A stretch of DNA of 64,000 nucleotides from Cyanobacteria bacterium FACHB-DQ100 (GTDB lineage Bacteria > Cyanobacteriota > Cyanobacteriia > Leptolyngbyales > Leptolyngbyaceae): assembly GCA_014695195.1 (NCBI GenBank), contig JACJNW010000032.1, positions 124,001-188,000 on the forward strand. Direction: 5' to 3'. The notes under the pieces were generated by a model that made no database searches, was not told the origin of the DNA, and saw only the letters and a list, made by a program, of their open reading frames with translations. This document shows, one piece after another, positions 25,468 through 33,523 of the stretch. The translations under genes and the position numbers were made by a program. Positions within the stretch are counted from its first letter, which is position 1. Each line of letters starts with the position of its first letter.

Positions 25468-26580
25468 CTAACTCCTTACACCAGCCGAACAAACACAGCG
25501 AAACCCTGAAAAAATCTCTCGAACCTGCGGATAATACCAGTTTCGGAAGCTGTTTCGCATTGCCCACGGGAAAGTTGCCCAACTTCCGCCTTTGAGTACG
25601 CGATGCGCTCGATCGAAATAGGTTTGAGAATATCCCGGATACGGATAGCTCTCAAAGCCCGAATATCCATCAAACCAGGTCGATGTCCACTGCCAAACCT
25701 CACCTAGCATATTCTGAAATGCAGCCGCTTTTTCCCATTCGGCTTCGGTTGGCAGTCGTTTTCCCACAAATTTTGCGTAAGCGTCCGCTTCATACCAACT
25801 CACACCGCAAACTGGAATATTGTCTGCACTCCCATACAACGGACGATCGATTCCGCTTTTCTGAACCCATTCCCATCCTTCTGCTGTCCACCACTCCCGA
25901 TCCTGATAGCCGCCCGCTTCAATAAACGATCGATATTCCGCACAAGTCACTGGATGTCGATCGATCCAATATGCCTCTAAATAGACTTCGTGCTGGGGTC
26001 GCTCATTATCTTGTGCCTTGATCGCCTCATTCCCCTGAATAAAAGAACCCCCTGGAATTGAAATCATGCGCTCTGATTCAAAATCCCCCACGGGTGGGAG
26101 ATTTAGGGGGCTTCCTGCATCTCCCACCGCAGCCCGTCCGATCAGCGCAAGCACGATCGCCATCGTTTCCGCGTGTTGACACTCATGTTGCAATAACCAT
26201 TTCCACAATCGTTCCTGCTGATCCACAGGCGCGATCGCCAAATAATCAAACACTTTTGCCCTCACCGTCGCTAAATATTCAACGACCGTATTAATTTCAG
26301 GTAATCGAACACGATCGCTTTTCGGCAATCCATCCTGAGCAAACAATCGATGATATTCAGGCAGCAACGGCGGATAACCTGCACATCGCTGCAAAATCCA
26401 CAGCGCCTCAGTATAAGCAATATGTCCCAGATGCCACCCGATCGGGCTGAAGTCCGGATGTGCCTGAGTGCAAAAAGTGTTGTAATCAATCGATTCAATG
26501 AGCGCTAACGTTCTCGATCGACACTGCTGCATCGAGTGTTGCAACTCAGATAGAAGTAATGTTTGGCTCGAAATCATCAT
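25468..26580 (-). CDS. egtB: EgtB-like sulfoxide synthase, shortened, with repeat-derived insert
   Basis: EgtB is a non-haem iron enzyme joining hercynine with a cysteine-containing thiol to a sulfoxide. Residues 1-150 form the DinB-like domain with iron ligands at His50/His53 (GWHLGHIAY) and His132/His136 (QHECQHAET). From about 172 the formylglycine-generating-enzyme-like domain follows (ISIPGGSFIQG, RLPTEAEWEKAA, HRVLKGGSWATFPWAMRNSF). At 370 residues it is short: EKAAAFQNM runs straight into LGEVWQWT, where relatives have about 45 residues including a PWG block, and the usual GNVWEWT is altered. Residues 157-167 (SPLNLPPVGDF) are encoded by the dispersed 33-bp repeat. The frame is otherwise intact, so this may be an active variant or a decaying one. 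Confidence 0.85.
   Translation of the reverse strand: MMISSQTLLLSELQHSMQQCRSRTLALIESIDYNTFCTQAHPDFSPIGWHLGHIAYTEALWILQRCAGYPPLLPEYHRLFAQDGLPKSDRVRLPEINTVVEYLATVRAKVFDYLAIAPVDQQERLWKWLLQHECQHAETMAIVLALIGRAAVGDAGSPLNLPPVGDFESERMISIPGGSFIQGNEAIKAQDNERPQHEVYLEAYWIDRHPVTCAEYRSFIEAGGYQDREWWTAEGWEWVQKSGIDRPLYGSADNIPVCGVSWYEADAYAKFVGKRLPTEAEWEKAAAFQNMLGEVWQWTSTWFDGYSGFESYPYPGYSQTYFDRAHRVLKGGSWATFPWAMRNSFRNWYYPQVREIFSGFRCVCSAGVRS
26078..26110 (-). repeat. 33-bp dispersed palindromic repeat inside egtB
   Basis: Read on the minus strand this unit begins CCCCCTAAATCTCCCACCCG and ends GTGGGGGATTTTGA. It matches the 15346-15378 unit at about 29 of 33 positions and keeps the same length. It is translated in frame within egtB in the linker between the DinB-like and sulfatase-like domains. 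Confidence 0.8.
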
Positions 26581-27319
26581 CTATAGTTAACAAACAGCGA
26601 TCGCTTAATGCTTTCCAATTTCCCTCGAATAGAGGCTCAGATGCAACGAGAACCGACTGCGGAAAATTCGGGTCGTTCACCAGATAATAAAGCGTGGGAG
26701 TCGGAACTCCCTGAGCATAACGAGATGCAATCAACTGATTGCCATCACTCAGGATTAGGTTTGCCGAGAAAGGAACTTGATGTTTTTCACCCAGTTCAGT
26801 CAGCACCTTCAAAGTACGATGCAACGCCTCGGTTAAATTCGCGCTCGTTTCTAGCTCATTAATCACGGTTGCAAAAAGATGCTCTGAATCCGTCAGTCCT
26901 TGGATTAATTCATAAGCAACGTCGCTAAGACGATCGCGCAGGGGACGATACAGCGTTTTGCGAAAATTCTGAATAAATCCGTTGTGAAGTCCCAAGATCG
27001 AATCGTACTGGAATGGCTGACAGTTACTCAAATCCGTCGCAAGTCCAGCCGTTGCGCTCCGAACATTTGCCAACACACAGCCTGATTCGACATACCGACT
27101 TAAACTTTGCAAGTTCATATCATTCCAAATCGGTAAGGTGTTGCGATACATAAACGCTTCAGTTTCCCGATACCAACCGACCCCAAAGCCGTCAGCATTC
27201 ATTAAACCCGCCGTCATTTCCTTCGGTTGATAGCTCTGCACGACCAGAGAATGATCCGATTGAGAAACTAAGCGATCGAGTAAAACAGGCTGTCCCAAAT
27301 AACCTAGCAATCGACACAT
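26546..27319 (-). CDS. egtC: Ergothioneine biosynthesis amidotransferase EgtC
   Basis: EgtC removes the gamma-glutamyl group from the gamma-glutamyl-hercynylcysteine sulfoxide. It is a class II glutamine-amidotransferase-fold hydrolase with Cys2 as nucleophile (MCRLLGYLGQPVLL), followed by the family blocks GLMNADGFGVGWY, CVLANVRSATAGLA, CQPFQYDSILGLHNGFI and VLVASEPLFEGNWKAL. Length 257 is normal. Its 3' end overlaps egtB by 35 bases. The presence of EgtC suggests the gamma-glutamylcysteine route, although egtA and egtE are not in the window. Confidence 0.93.
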   Translation of the reverse strand: MCRLLGYLGQPVLLDRLVSQSDHSLVVQSYQPKEMTAGLMNADGFGVGWYRETEAFMYRNTLPIWNDMNLQSLSRYVESGCVLANVRSATAGLATDLSNCQPFQYDSILGLHNGFIQNFRKTLYRPLRDRLSDVAYELIQGLTDSEHLFATVINELETSANLTEALHRTLKVLTELGEKHQVPFSANLILSDGNQLIASRYAQGVPTPTLYYLVNDPNFPQSVLVASEPLFEGNWKALSDRCLLTIDDDFEPNITSI

Positions 27320-27368
27320 ATATAAATTTCGTGGGCGAACTGTCTAAATGGTGACATAAATCTTTTGC

Positions 27369-27746
27369 TTATAGTTTCAGTCTCCAAGCTGAGATCGCCA
27401 AACATACCCAACCGACGATAAACGCTGTTCCGCCTAATGGAGCCACCGCTCCCAACCACTTCACGCCAGAGAGCGACAGCGCGTACAAACTGCCAGAGAA
27501 AAGCACAATTCCTACAATAAACGCGATTCCTGAAGCAGTTAAAAGCGGATCTGCAAATTCAGTTCTGCTAATAAATAATGCAACTAGAACTAATGCGATC
27601 GCGTGGTACATCTGATATCGTGCCCCCGTTTCAAAAATAGTCAAAGCGCGATCGTCTAGTTTTCCCTTTAACGCATGACTTGCAAATGCCCCTCCTGCAA
27701 CCGAAATTGCAGCAAAAATCGCTCCGATTGATAAAAAGAATCGCAT
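27369..27746 (-). CDS. DUF423 family membrane protein
   Basis: A 125-residue protein with four transmembrane helices, starting MRFFLSIGAIFAAISVAGGA and containing the family signature GAFASHALKGKLDDRALTIFETGARYQMYHAI (about residues 20-50). DUF423 (YgdD-like) proteins are small membrane proteins of unknown function. A GTG-side extension of three codons is possible. It is 49 bases upstream of egtC on the same strand and may be co-transcribed. Confidence 0.9.
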   Translation of the reverse strand: MRFFLSIGAIFAAISVAGGAFASHALKGKLDDRALTIFETGARYQMYHAIALVLVALFISRTEFADPLLTASGIAFIVGIVLFSGSLYALSLSGVKWLGAVAPLGGTAFIVGWVCLAISAWRLKL

Positions 27747-27755
27747 TACAATCAA

Positions 27756-28517
27756 TCCTTCTAATTAGTTCTACTCAATGATTTTAGATCTGACTTTCAC
27801 GATCGAGCACGGGCTATAAAACAATTATGAAGATAAATGAATAAGAGCGAATTGATTCTGCTCTATCTAAAGAATCAATAAAATTGCACTGAAACTGATC
27901 TCGCTTCGAGCAAAACGCAAATTTGTAGGCAGATATTTTGTAATTTAGCCCTGTGTAATAGAGCAAACATAATCTAACCAAAAGCGCAATTTCGATAGAT
28001 CAAAACAATCATTTGGCGGCTGAAACTTCCTTAATATCTTTCTTCTAGCCATTTCTGAACGTTCATAGGTTCCAATCAATTTTTAGCATTAATAGGTTCA
28101 AATAAGAATAATTGCTTAATCAATAATTCGGATTATTAAATCAAAATAAAAACTTATCGAATGGATTGGATATTACTCTCATGGTTTTATTCCTAACTTG
28201 ATCAAGATGGCTATAAAAGGCTATAAACTAATTTCCATCAGAGAAGAAAGTTCTGAGTTCACAAAGTTTATTTACTAATTGAATACTTGAACGCAAACAC
28301 AAATGTCAGCGCGATCGCGGCTTCTATCTGTTTAAACAAATGTTAGAAGACCTCAGGGATTGTGCGGCTTTGCGTCCTTCCGGTTGCAATATTTGTGTTT
28401 CGTTTTGGTTCAATTTCTGCTCAGCTTTTACTTCTCAAAAGGCTGTCACTTTGGGATAACTCCTGACAGCTTCTCATGCCAAAAAATAGCGATTTTGTTT
28501 GTTAGGAGATTCGAGTT
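27756..28517. promoter_or_regulatory. Long AT-rich intergenic region upstream of cmpA
   Basis: This 760-bp gap between divergent genes has no convincing coding frame. It is AT-rich at 27.8-28.3 kb. An inverted repeat AATAAT-TCGG-ATTATT lies at 28122-28137, a possible binding site of unknown factor. A structured segment is at 28.32-28.40 kb, and a 7-bp stem GCTGTCA/TGACAGC with a 15-base loop is at 28442-28470. A ribosome site AGGAG lies eight bases before the cmpA ATG. I looked for an NtcA site (GTA-N8-TAC) and saw none. Confidence 0.45.
28319..28400 (-). ncRNA. Candidate c-di-GMP-I (GEMM)-like RNA, minus strand
   Basis: Minus-strand positions 28387-28366 read GCAACC, a GGAA tetraloop, then GGACGCAAAGCC. 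That is the order of the conserved GCAAACC...GGGACGCAAAGCC core of c-di-GMP-I aptamers with a minimal P2 helix. Downstream a stem CTTCTA/TAGAAG (28349-28344 with 28326-28321) could stand for the second helix. The nearest gene it could control on that strand, DUF423, is about 570 bp away, so a cis role is doubtful. Signature-only evidence. Confidence 0.3.
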
Positions 28518-29873
28518 ATGAGTCAGTTTTCCCGTCGCCGCTTCTTATATACTGCAACTGCATCCGGTATCGGCGCGTTTGTGCTGAAAGGCTGCGTTGG
28601 CAATCCTCCCAGCCGGGATAATGCGGCTGCCCCTTCCTCCCCCGGAGCCGTTCCAGCCGTGAACTCTGGTGGTGGAGATGCCCCAGAAGTCACAACCGCT
28701 CGGCTTGGCTATTTGCCTATCTTTGAAGCTGCGCCATTCGTCGTTGCCGTTGAAAAAGGCTTCTTTAAGAAGTACGGCATGACCGATGTGCAAGCCTTGA
28801 AGCAATCTTCCTGGGGTGCATTGCGAGATAACATTGTCATCGGCTCGGCAGGTGGCGGGATTGACGGCGCACAGTTCCAAATGCCGATGCCTTACTTAAT
28901 TTCAGAAGGCAGAATCACGGATAACCGCAAGGTGCCAATGTACGTGATGTTGCAGACCTCAACTCAAGGAAATGGCATTGCGATCGCCAATAAGCACCTC
29001 GGCAAAAATCTTCACCTCGATCTGTCCAAAGGCGGCGCTACCTATTTGAAGGAACTGCAATCGAAAGGCACTCCGTTCACCGCAGCCTACACTTTTCCTG
29101 GCGCAAACCAAGAGCTGTGGATTCGCTACTGGCTAGCTGCAGGCGGTGTGAACCCCGATACCGATGTGAGACTGATCGTGGTTCCGCCCGCGCAAACCGT
29201 TGCCAATATGAAAACCGGCACAATGGACGGATTTAGCACCGGCGACCCCTGGCCCTACCGGATCTTGTCTGACAACATCGGCTTTATGGGAGCGCTCACC
29301 GCTCAAATCTGGAAAGACCACCCCGAAGAATACTTTGGAATGCGAGCAGACTGGACAGACAAGCACCCGAAAGCGGCCAAAGCGATTCTGAAAGGCTTGA
29401 TGGAAGCGCAACAATGGTGCGACAAGCAGGAAAACCGCAAAGAACTGGCTCAGCTTGTGGGTGGACGGCAATACTTCAACCTGCCGGCGAACATCCTCGA
29501 CTCGCCGCTCGCCGGTAAGTACAACATGGGCGACGGTCAGCCTGAAATCAACGATATCAGCATGGGGCCGCTCTATTGGAAAGACAGCAAAGGCAGCGTG
29601 TCTTACCCCTACAAGAGTCACGACACCTGGTTCCTCACCGAGAACATTCGCTGGGAAATGCTTCCCGCTGAAACCGATGTCAAAGCGCTGGTAGATAAAA
29701 CCAACCGCGAAGACCTCTGGAAAGAAGCGGCGAAAGAAGCCGGAATTGCAGATGCTGACATTCCGAAGGATGCCTCGCGCGGGGTCGAGAAGTTCTTTGA
29801 TGGGGTTTCATTCGATCCTGCTAATCCGATCGAGTACCTCAAGAGCCTGAAAGTGAAGAAAGTCAAAGTCTAG
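28518..29873 (+). CDS. cmpA: CmpA-type bicarbonate-binding lipoprotein of an ABC transporter
   Basis: A 451-residue substrate-binding protein of the NrtA/CmpA family. The twin-arginine leader SRRRFLYTATASGIGAFVLK ends at a lipobox Cys (LKGC), so it is probably a Tat-exported lipoprotein. The features favour CmpA (bicarbonate) over NrtA (nitrate): IDGAQFQMPMPYLI, FSTGDPWPYRI, YNMGDGQPEI and the C-terminal SLKVKKVKV. CmpA normally works with CmpB and the ATPases CmpC/CmpD, but the next gene is on the other strand, so this copy is isolated. The choice between bicarbonate and nitrate is by recalled similarity, not by a run alignment. Confidence 0.85.
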   Translation: MSQFSRRRFLYTATASGIGAFVLKGCVGNPPSRDNAAAPSSPGAVPAVNSGGGDAPEVTTARLGYLPIFEAAPFVVAVEKGFFKKYGMTDVQALKQSSWGALRDNIVIGSAGGGIDGAQFQMPMPYLISEGRITDNRKVPMYVMLQTSTQGNGIAIANKHLGKNLHLDLSKGGATYLKELQSKGTPFTAAYTFPGANQELWIRYWLAAGGVNPDTDVRLIVVPPAQTVANMKTGTMDGFSTGDPWPYRILSDNIGFMGALTAQIWKDHPEEYFGMRADWTDKHPKAAKAILKGLMEAQQWCDKQENRKELAQLVGGRQYFNLPANILDSPLAGKYNMGDGQPEINDISMGPLYWKDSKGSVSYPYKSHDTWFLTENIRWEMLPAETDVKALVDKTNREDLWKEAAKEAGIADADIPKDASRGVEKFFDGVSFDPANPIEYLKSLKVKKVKV

Positions 29874-30059
29874 AACGCGATCGATTCCGAAGAGTCGTGT
29901 CTTGCTCTTCGATCGTTCATTGCCAGCCTGACTTAAACCAACATTGCGAAGGTTGGAGCGTCGATACATTCTCCACTTTCGATCGAGTGTCCCAAAGGAT
30001 AGCATCAAGAGTGCGGAACGTCGAAAGACCGACTGTGCTCTTGTTTTCTTTTTAAATCT

Positions 30060-31295
30060 TCAACGCCCTAGCTTATTCGGAATTCCTTCACACCCACCGG
30101 GAATAGTGCTGCGTGTTGTTGAGCCACCCCAAGCGCAGCAGTAGTATCGTTGCTCCTCAGACATATCTTCTGCATCAGTGAAGTCTGCGTTTTCGATCAC
30201 GGCACCTGTATAAGCTCCGGTTTTGAAGTTTGGCGGCTCTGTGCGACTGCGAGGCGAGGCGGTTTCTGCTTTGCCATAGAAGAAACGAGTCCCGCTTAAA
30301 TCAGCGCCGCGTAAACTCGCACTACATAATACCGTGCGGGCAAAATTCGTTTTCACTAAGTCGCAGTTGGCTAGATTTGCACGAATGAGGTTCGCTTCAC
30401 TCAAATCTGCCCAGCGTAAATCCGTTCCTGAAAGATCTGCTGCTGCCAGCATAATTCCTAAATCGATCACCCGAATCCCGTTGACTCGATCTTCTGCATA
30501 TCCACCCGTTCCGTTAAGGATTGCTCTGCCCAAGCGTGCATCTCGCTTGAGGGGAGACAGCAATTTTGCCCGCGAAAGGAACCGAATGATCTTGGCTTTT
30601 CCGGCACCATCGACACTGCTTAAAATTGCAGCTGTTCGCCCTTCTGCGATCGCTCGTTCTTGGGGCCAATCTTCCAGCAGCCCTTCTTCATCCAGCACTA
30701 GATCCGAGATTCCCTGGAAATACGTATCGATCGTTTGCTGTTGCGTAATTGTATTTTGCTGCACGGTGAGTTCGATCGAGATGATGTACTGTCGCCATGC
30801 AATATAAACTGCCAAGATCGCGATCAAAATCTGTCCCAACGCGCCGAACACTTCACCTAATGCCCCAACTGCATCCCAATCTAAAGCGCGATATAACTGT
30901 GCGATCGCTTGATCGGCTCCGAAAATTTTTGCAATCCCAATCAACCCCACAACTGCCCCAATTACCCCCAAAGTAATCCCTTGATCTTGCTCGGTGAGAA
31001 TTTCGATCAGGACGGGCTTTACGGTTGGGTAAAGCATCTGCGCTGAGAACAAGAGCGTGACGATCGAGCCTGCCAAAATTAGCCAGAACTGGTTGAGAAA
31101 TAGCCCGATCGACACAATGAGCAATGCCACAATCAAAATGATCGCTCGACTCGGATTTGGGGGCGATGAGCCAGATTGTGAAGACGCTAGATGAGAGGCA
31201 GTCCGCTCTCTCGAAACTTCTGCGCGAGTTGGCGTGATTGAAACCGCAGAACCATTGGTGGTATTGGAAGCAGGCAAATTGGGATCAACAGACAT
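30060..31295 (-). CDS. Membrane-anchored pentapeptide-repeat protein
   Basis: A 411-residue protein. After a polar N-terminus of about 45 residues come hydrophobic segments (IILIVALLIVSIGLFLNQFW and neighbours; then LGVIGAVVGLIGIAKIFG and ILIAILAVYIAWRQYI). A helical region of about 100 residues follows (SIELTVQQNTITQQQTIDTY). The last third has A(D/N)LXX pentapeptide repeats (ADLSGTDLRWADLSEANLIR, ANLANCDLVKTNF), forming a right-handed quadrilateral beta-helix. Such proteins are abundant in cyanobacteria; function unknown. Confidence 0.82.
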   Translation of the reverse strand: MSVDPNLPASNTTNGSAVSITPTRAEVSRERTASHLASSQSGSSPPNPSRAIILIVALLIVSIGLFLNQFWLILAGSIVTLLFSAQMLYPTVKPVLIEILTEQDQGITLGVIGAVVGLIGIAKIFGADQAIAQLYRALDWDAVGALGEVFGALGQILIAILAVYIAWRQYIISIELTVQQNTITQQQTIDTYFQGISDLVLDEEGLLEDWPQERAIAEGRTAAILSSVDGAGKAKIIRFLSRAKLLSPLKRDARLGRAILNGTGGYAEDRVNGIRVIDLGIMLAAADLSGTDLRWADLSEANLIRANLANCDLVKTNFARTVLCSASLRGADLSGTRFFYGKAETASPRSRTEPPNFKTGAYTGAVIENADFTDAEDMSEEQRYYCCAWGGSTTRSTIPGGCEGIPNKLGR

Positions 31296-31532
31296 GGAGC
31301 TTTGTCAATTCAGTCAGTAAGCTTATGTTACCCGTTACGCACAAGGCTGATCTGTGTCTTTGCTGCGATTCCAATCTCGAATACAGTGCGGATTGATCAA
31401 TTCATCGTTAGATTGTGGGAAAAATATTTCTCCAATGTGACAAAAGTTGGCTTTATGCCATAAAATTCGTTCAACTTCCCAGAATTGCAGTATTACTAAT
31501 TTGTGTCCTTGTGCGTGTGGAGTCTAAACAGT

Positions 31533-33503
31533 ATGGGTCAGGCAACTCAGTCAAATCAGCCCTCGGTGCAGGAGTTGGCACGATCGGGCGATTTGGATGC
31601 ACTCACGTATTGGCTGAATGTGTTTTTGCTGCCTCATAATCTGTTCGCTCAGACAGAATCCGCTTCATCGCCGGGATGCGTCAGAATCTTTGTCGAATTT
31701 TATCCTTCTCCGGAAGTCGATGCCCAATCGCCAGAATTTCAGCAAAATCTGGTGCGCTTCATTTGCCATCACATTTGGCAATTGAACTCTGCCGCGATCG
31801 ATGGCGTTCAAATTGCTGCCCGCTTTACGGGTAAACCTCAAATTCTCTGGCGTAAAACGGTGCGAGTTGTTTCTCCCGCTCGTCGCGCCAAACTCGCACA
31901 ACCCCAGGCGCAAGCTCCCACCACAGACGTTGCTCAGATCAAGTCAAAACTCCGGCAAACCACTCGTCAAAGAGTGCAGTTTCGCGCCCTGCGATCGCTC
32001 TTACTCACCGGGACGACTGCTGCCGCGTTTATCTTCGGCTGCTGGTTAGGGTACAAAGACGCACCGCCCACCCAAACCACGGCGACAGCAGCCAACTCTA
32101 CAGTCAGACCCCAAACCGTGACCACTGCGCTAGAACCTGTGCAGGTCGAGACTGCCGGAACTTCCACCGATGGAACCGCCACGCTTCTATTTACGGGTGA
32201 TGTGTCGCTCACGCATACTTACGCAGAGTTGGTGAAGGACGACAAAAACTGGGCATTTGCCGCGCTGCCAGAAACACGGCAAGCGGATGTCTCGATCGTC
32301 AACCTCGAAGCGCCGTTTACTACGGCATCCGATTCAACCAAGAACGAAGGGTTCAAAGCTGATCCGGCTCAAGTAGACGTGCTGAAAAACGGCGGCATCG
32401 GTCTTGTGAATCTAGCAAACGATCGCATGATGGATTACCAGGGCACCGGACTCGAAGACACGATCAAAACGCTTGACCAAGCGGGAATTCGTCATTTTGG
32501 GGCAGGACGAGACACGAAAGAAGCCCGTCGCCCTGAAATTCTTGATGTCGATGGGCAACGAGTGGCGTACCTGGGTTATTTTGGCGCACCGGAGCAAGCC
32601 GCTAGCGAATCAACCCCCGGAACGAACCTGAAGCAAAACGATCGCATTGCAGCCGATATTAAAGCCATTCGCGATCAAGTCGATTGGGTGGTTGTGAACC
32701 TCCACTGGGGCGATGAGATTGCCAAATATCCCAGCGAATCTCAGATCGAACTCGCCCATTTTTCCATCGATCAAGGCGCAGATTTAGTGGTGGGTCATCA
32801 TTCCAGCGTTTTGCAAGGCGCAGAAATTTACAAAGGTCGCCCGATCGCCTATTCGCTCGGAAACTTCATTTTTGGCAAAAAAGCAGAAGGGAATTATGAC
32901 AGTGCAATGCTGCGGGTTGCGCTCAAAGATCGGCAAATGAAGGTCGAACTTTTGCCCGTTGAGGTTAAAGGATTTCAGCCGCATGTGGCAACGGGCGATC
33001 GTGGACAAGAAATTCTCAACCAAATCGAATCGGTTTCCGATGTGTTCCAGCAACCGCTAAAGTCGCCTACGATTATTGATGCGCGATCGAACAGCATAAC
33101 TCAGCCGAATACCCCATCTCCGAGTCCCTCTAGCACTGTTCAACCTGATTCTGATCCTGATCAGGCTGCACCAAACCCAGAGTCAACGCCTTCAGATTCC
33201 CAATTGAGTCCCGATTCTGCAAGTCCGACTTTAACGCCTGCTCCAGAATCAAGTCCGACTTCTTCTGACCAACCTTGGAATCAAAATTCGTTCATCAATC
33301 AACCCAGCCGCGAATCTCCGGCTCCAGAGGTTCAGCCCTCTATTTCACCCAGTCCGCAGGCGACCGACGATCCAAACGATCGCCAAACAGACTCAGATGG
33401 ACTCAACCCTCCAGCACCGAGTCAAAGCATTGAACCCGATCGTCGTCGTTATGCAACCTCAATGCCTAATGACACGATCGTCGATGCTGCTCTCTATCCT
33501 TAA
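31533..33503 (+). CDS. CapA-like metallophosphatase-fold protein with long N- and C-terminal extensions
   Basis: A 656-residue protein from the ATG at 31533. Residues 1-150 form a soluble domain I do not recognise (DALTYWLNVFLLPHNLFAQT, FICHHIWQLNSAAIDGVQIA). A transmembrane helix follows at about 160-180 (LLLTGTTAAAFIFGCWLGY). The outer domain at about 215-510 is CapA/PGA_cap-like (LLFTGDVSLTHTYAELVKDD, VSIVNLEAPFT, WVVVNLHWGDEI, LVVGHHSSVLQGAEIYKGRP, AYSLGNFIFG). The last 130 residues are Ser/Pro-rich and disordered. CapA proteins act in polyglutamate or envelope polymer synthesis; here the role is unassigned. The expected NH motif position reads NDRMMDY. Confidence 0.87.
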   Translation: MGQATQSNQPSVQELARSGDLDALTYWLNVFLLPHNLFAQTESASSPGCVRIFVEFYPSPEVDAQSPEFQQNLVRFICHHIWQLNSAAIDGVQIAARFTGKPQILWRKTVRVVSPARRAKLAQPQAQAPTTDVAQIKSKLRQTTRQRVQFRALRSLLLTGTTAAAFIFGCWLGYKDAPPTQTTATAANSTVRPQTVTTALEPVQVETAGTSTDGTATLLFTGDVSLTHTYAELVKDDKNWAFAALPETRQADVSIVNLEAPFTTASDSTKNEGFKADPAQVDVLKNGGIGLVNLANDRMMDYQGTGLEDTIKTLDQAGIRHFGAGRDTKEARRPEILDVDGQRVAYLGYFGAPEQAASESTPGTNLKQNDRIAADIKAIRDQVDWVVVNLHWGDEIAKYPSESQIELAHFSIDQGADLVVGHHSSVLQGAEIYKGRPIAYSLGNFIFGKKAEGNYDSAMLRVALKDRQMKVELLPVEVKGFQPHVATGDRGQEILNQIESVSDVFQQPLKSPTIIDARSNSITQPNTPSPSPSSTVQPDSDPDQAAPNPESTPSDSQLSPDSASPTLTPAPESSPTSSDQPWNQNSFINQPSRESPAPEVQPSISPSPQATDDPNDRQTDSDGLNPPAPSQSIEPDRRRYATSMPNDTIVDAALYP

Positions 33504-33523
33504 CACCATTTATTCATCTGCCT

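Noticed and set aside
27756-28517. NtcA binding site (GTA-N8-TAC) for the CmpA/NrtA-type gene
   Set aside because: I scanned the region by eye and found no match with correct spacing.
30334-30807. 157-residue plus-strand frame opposite the pentapeptide gene
   Set aside because: Arises from the repeat codons of the pentapeptide protein on the other strand.
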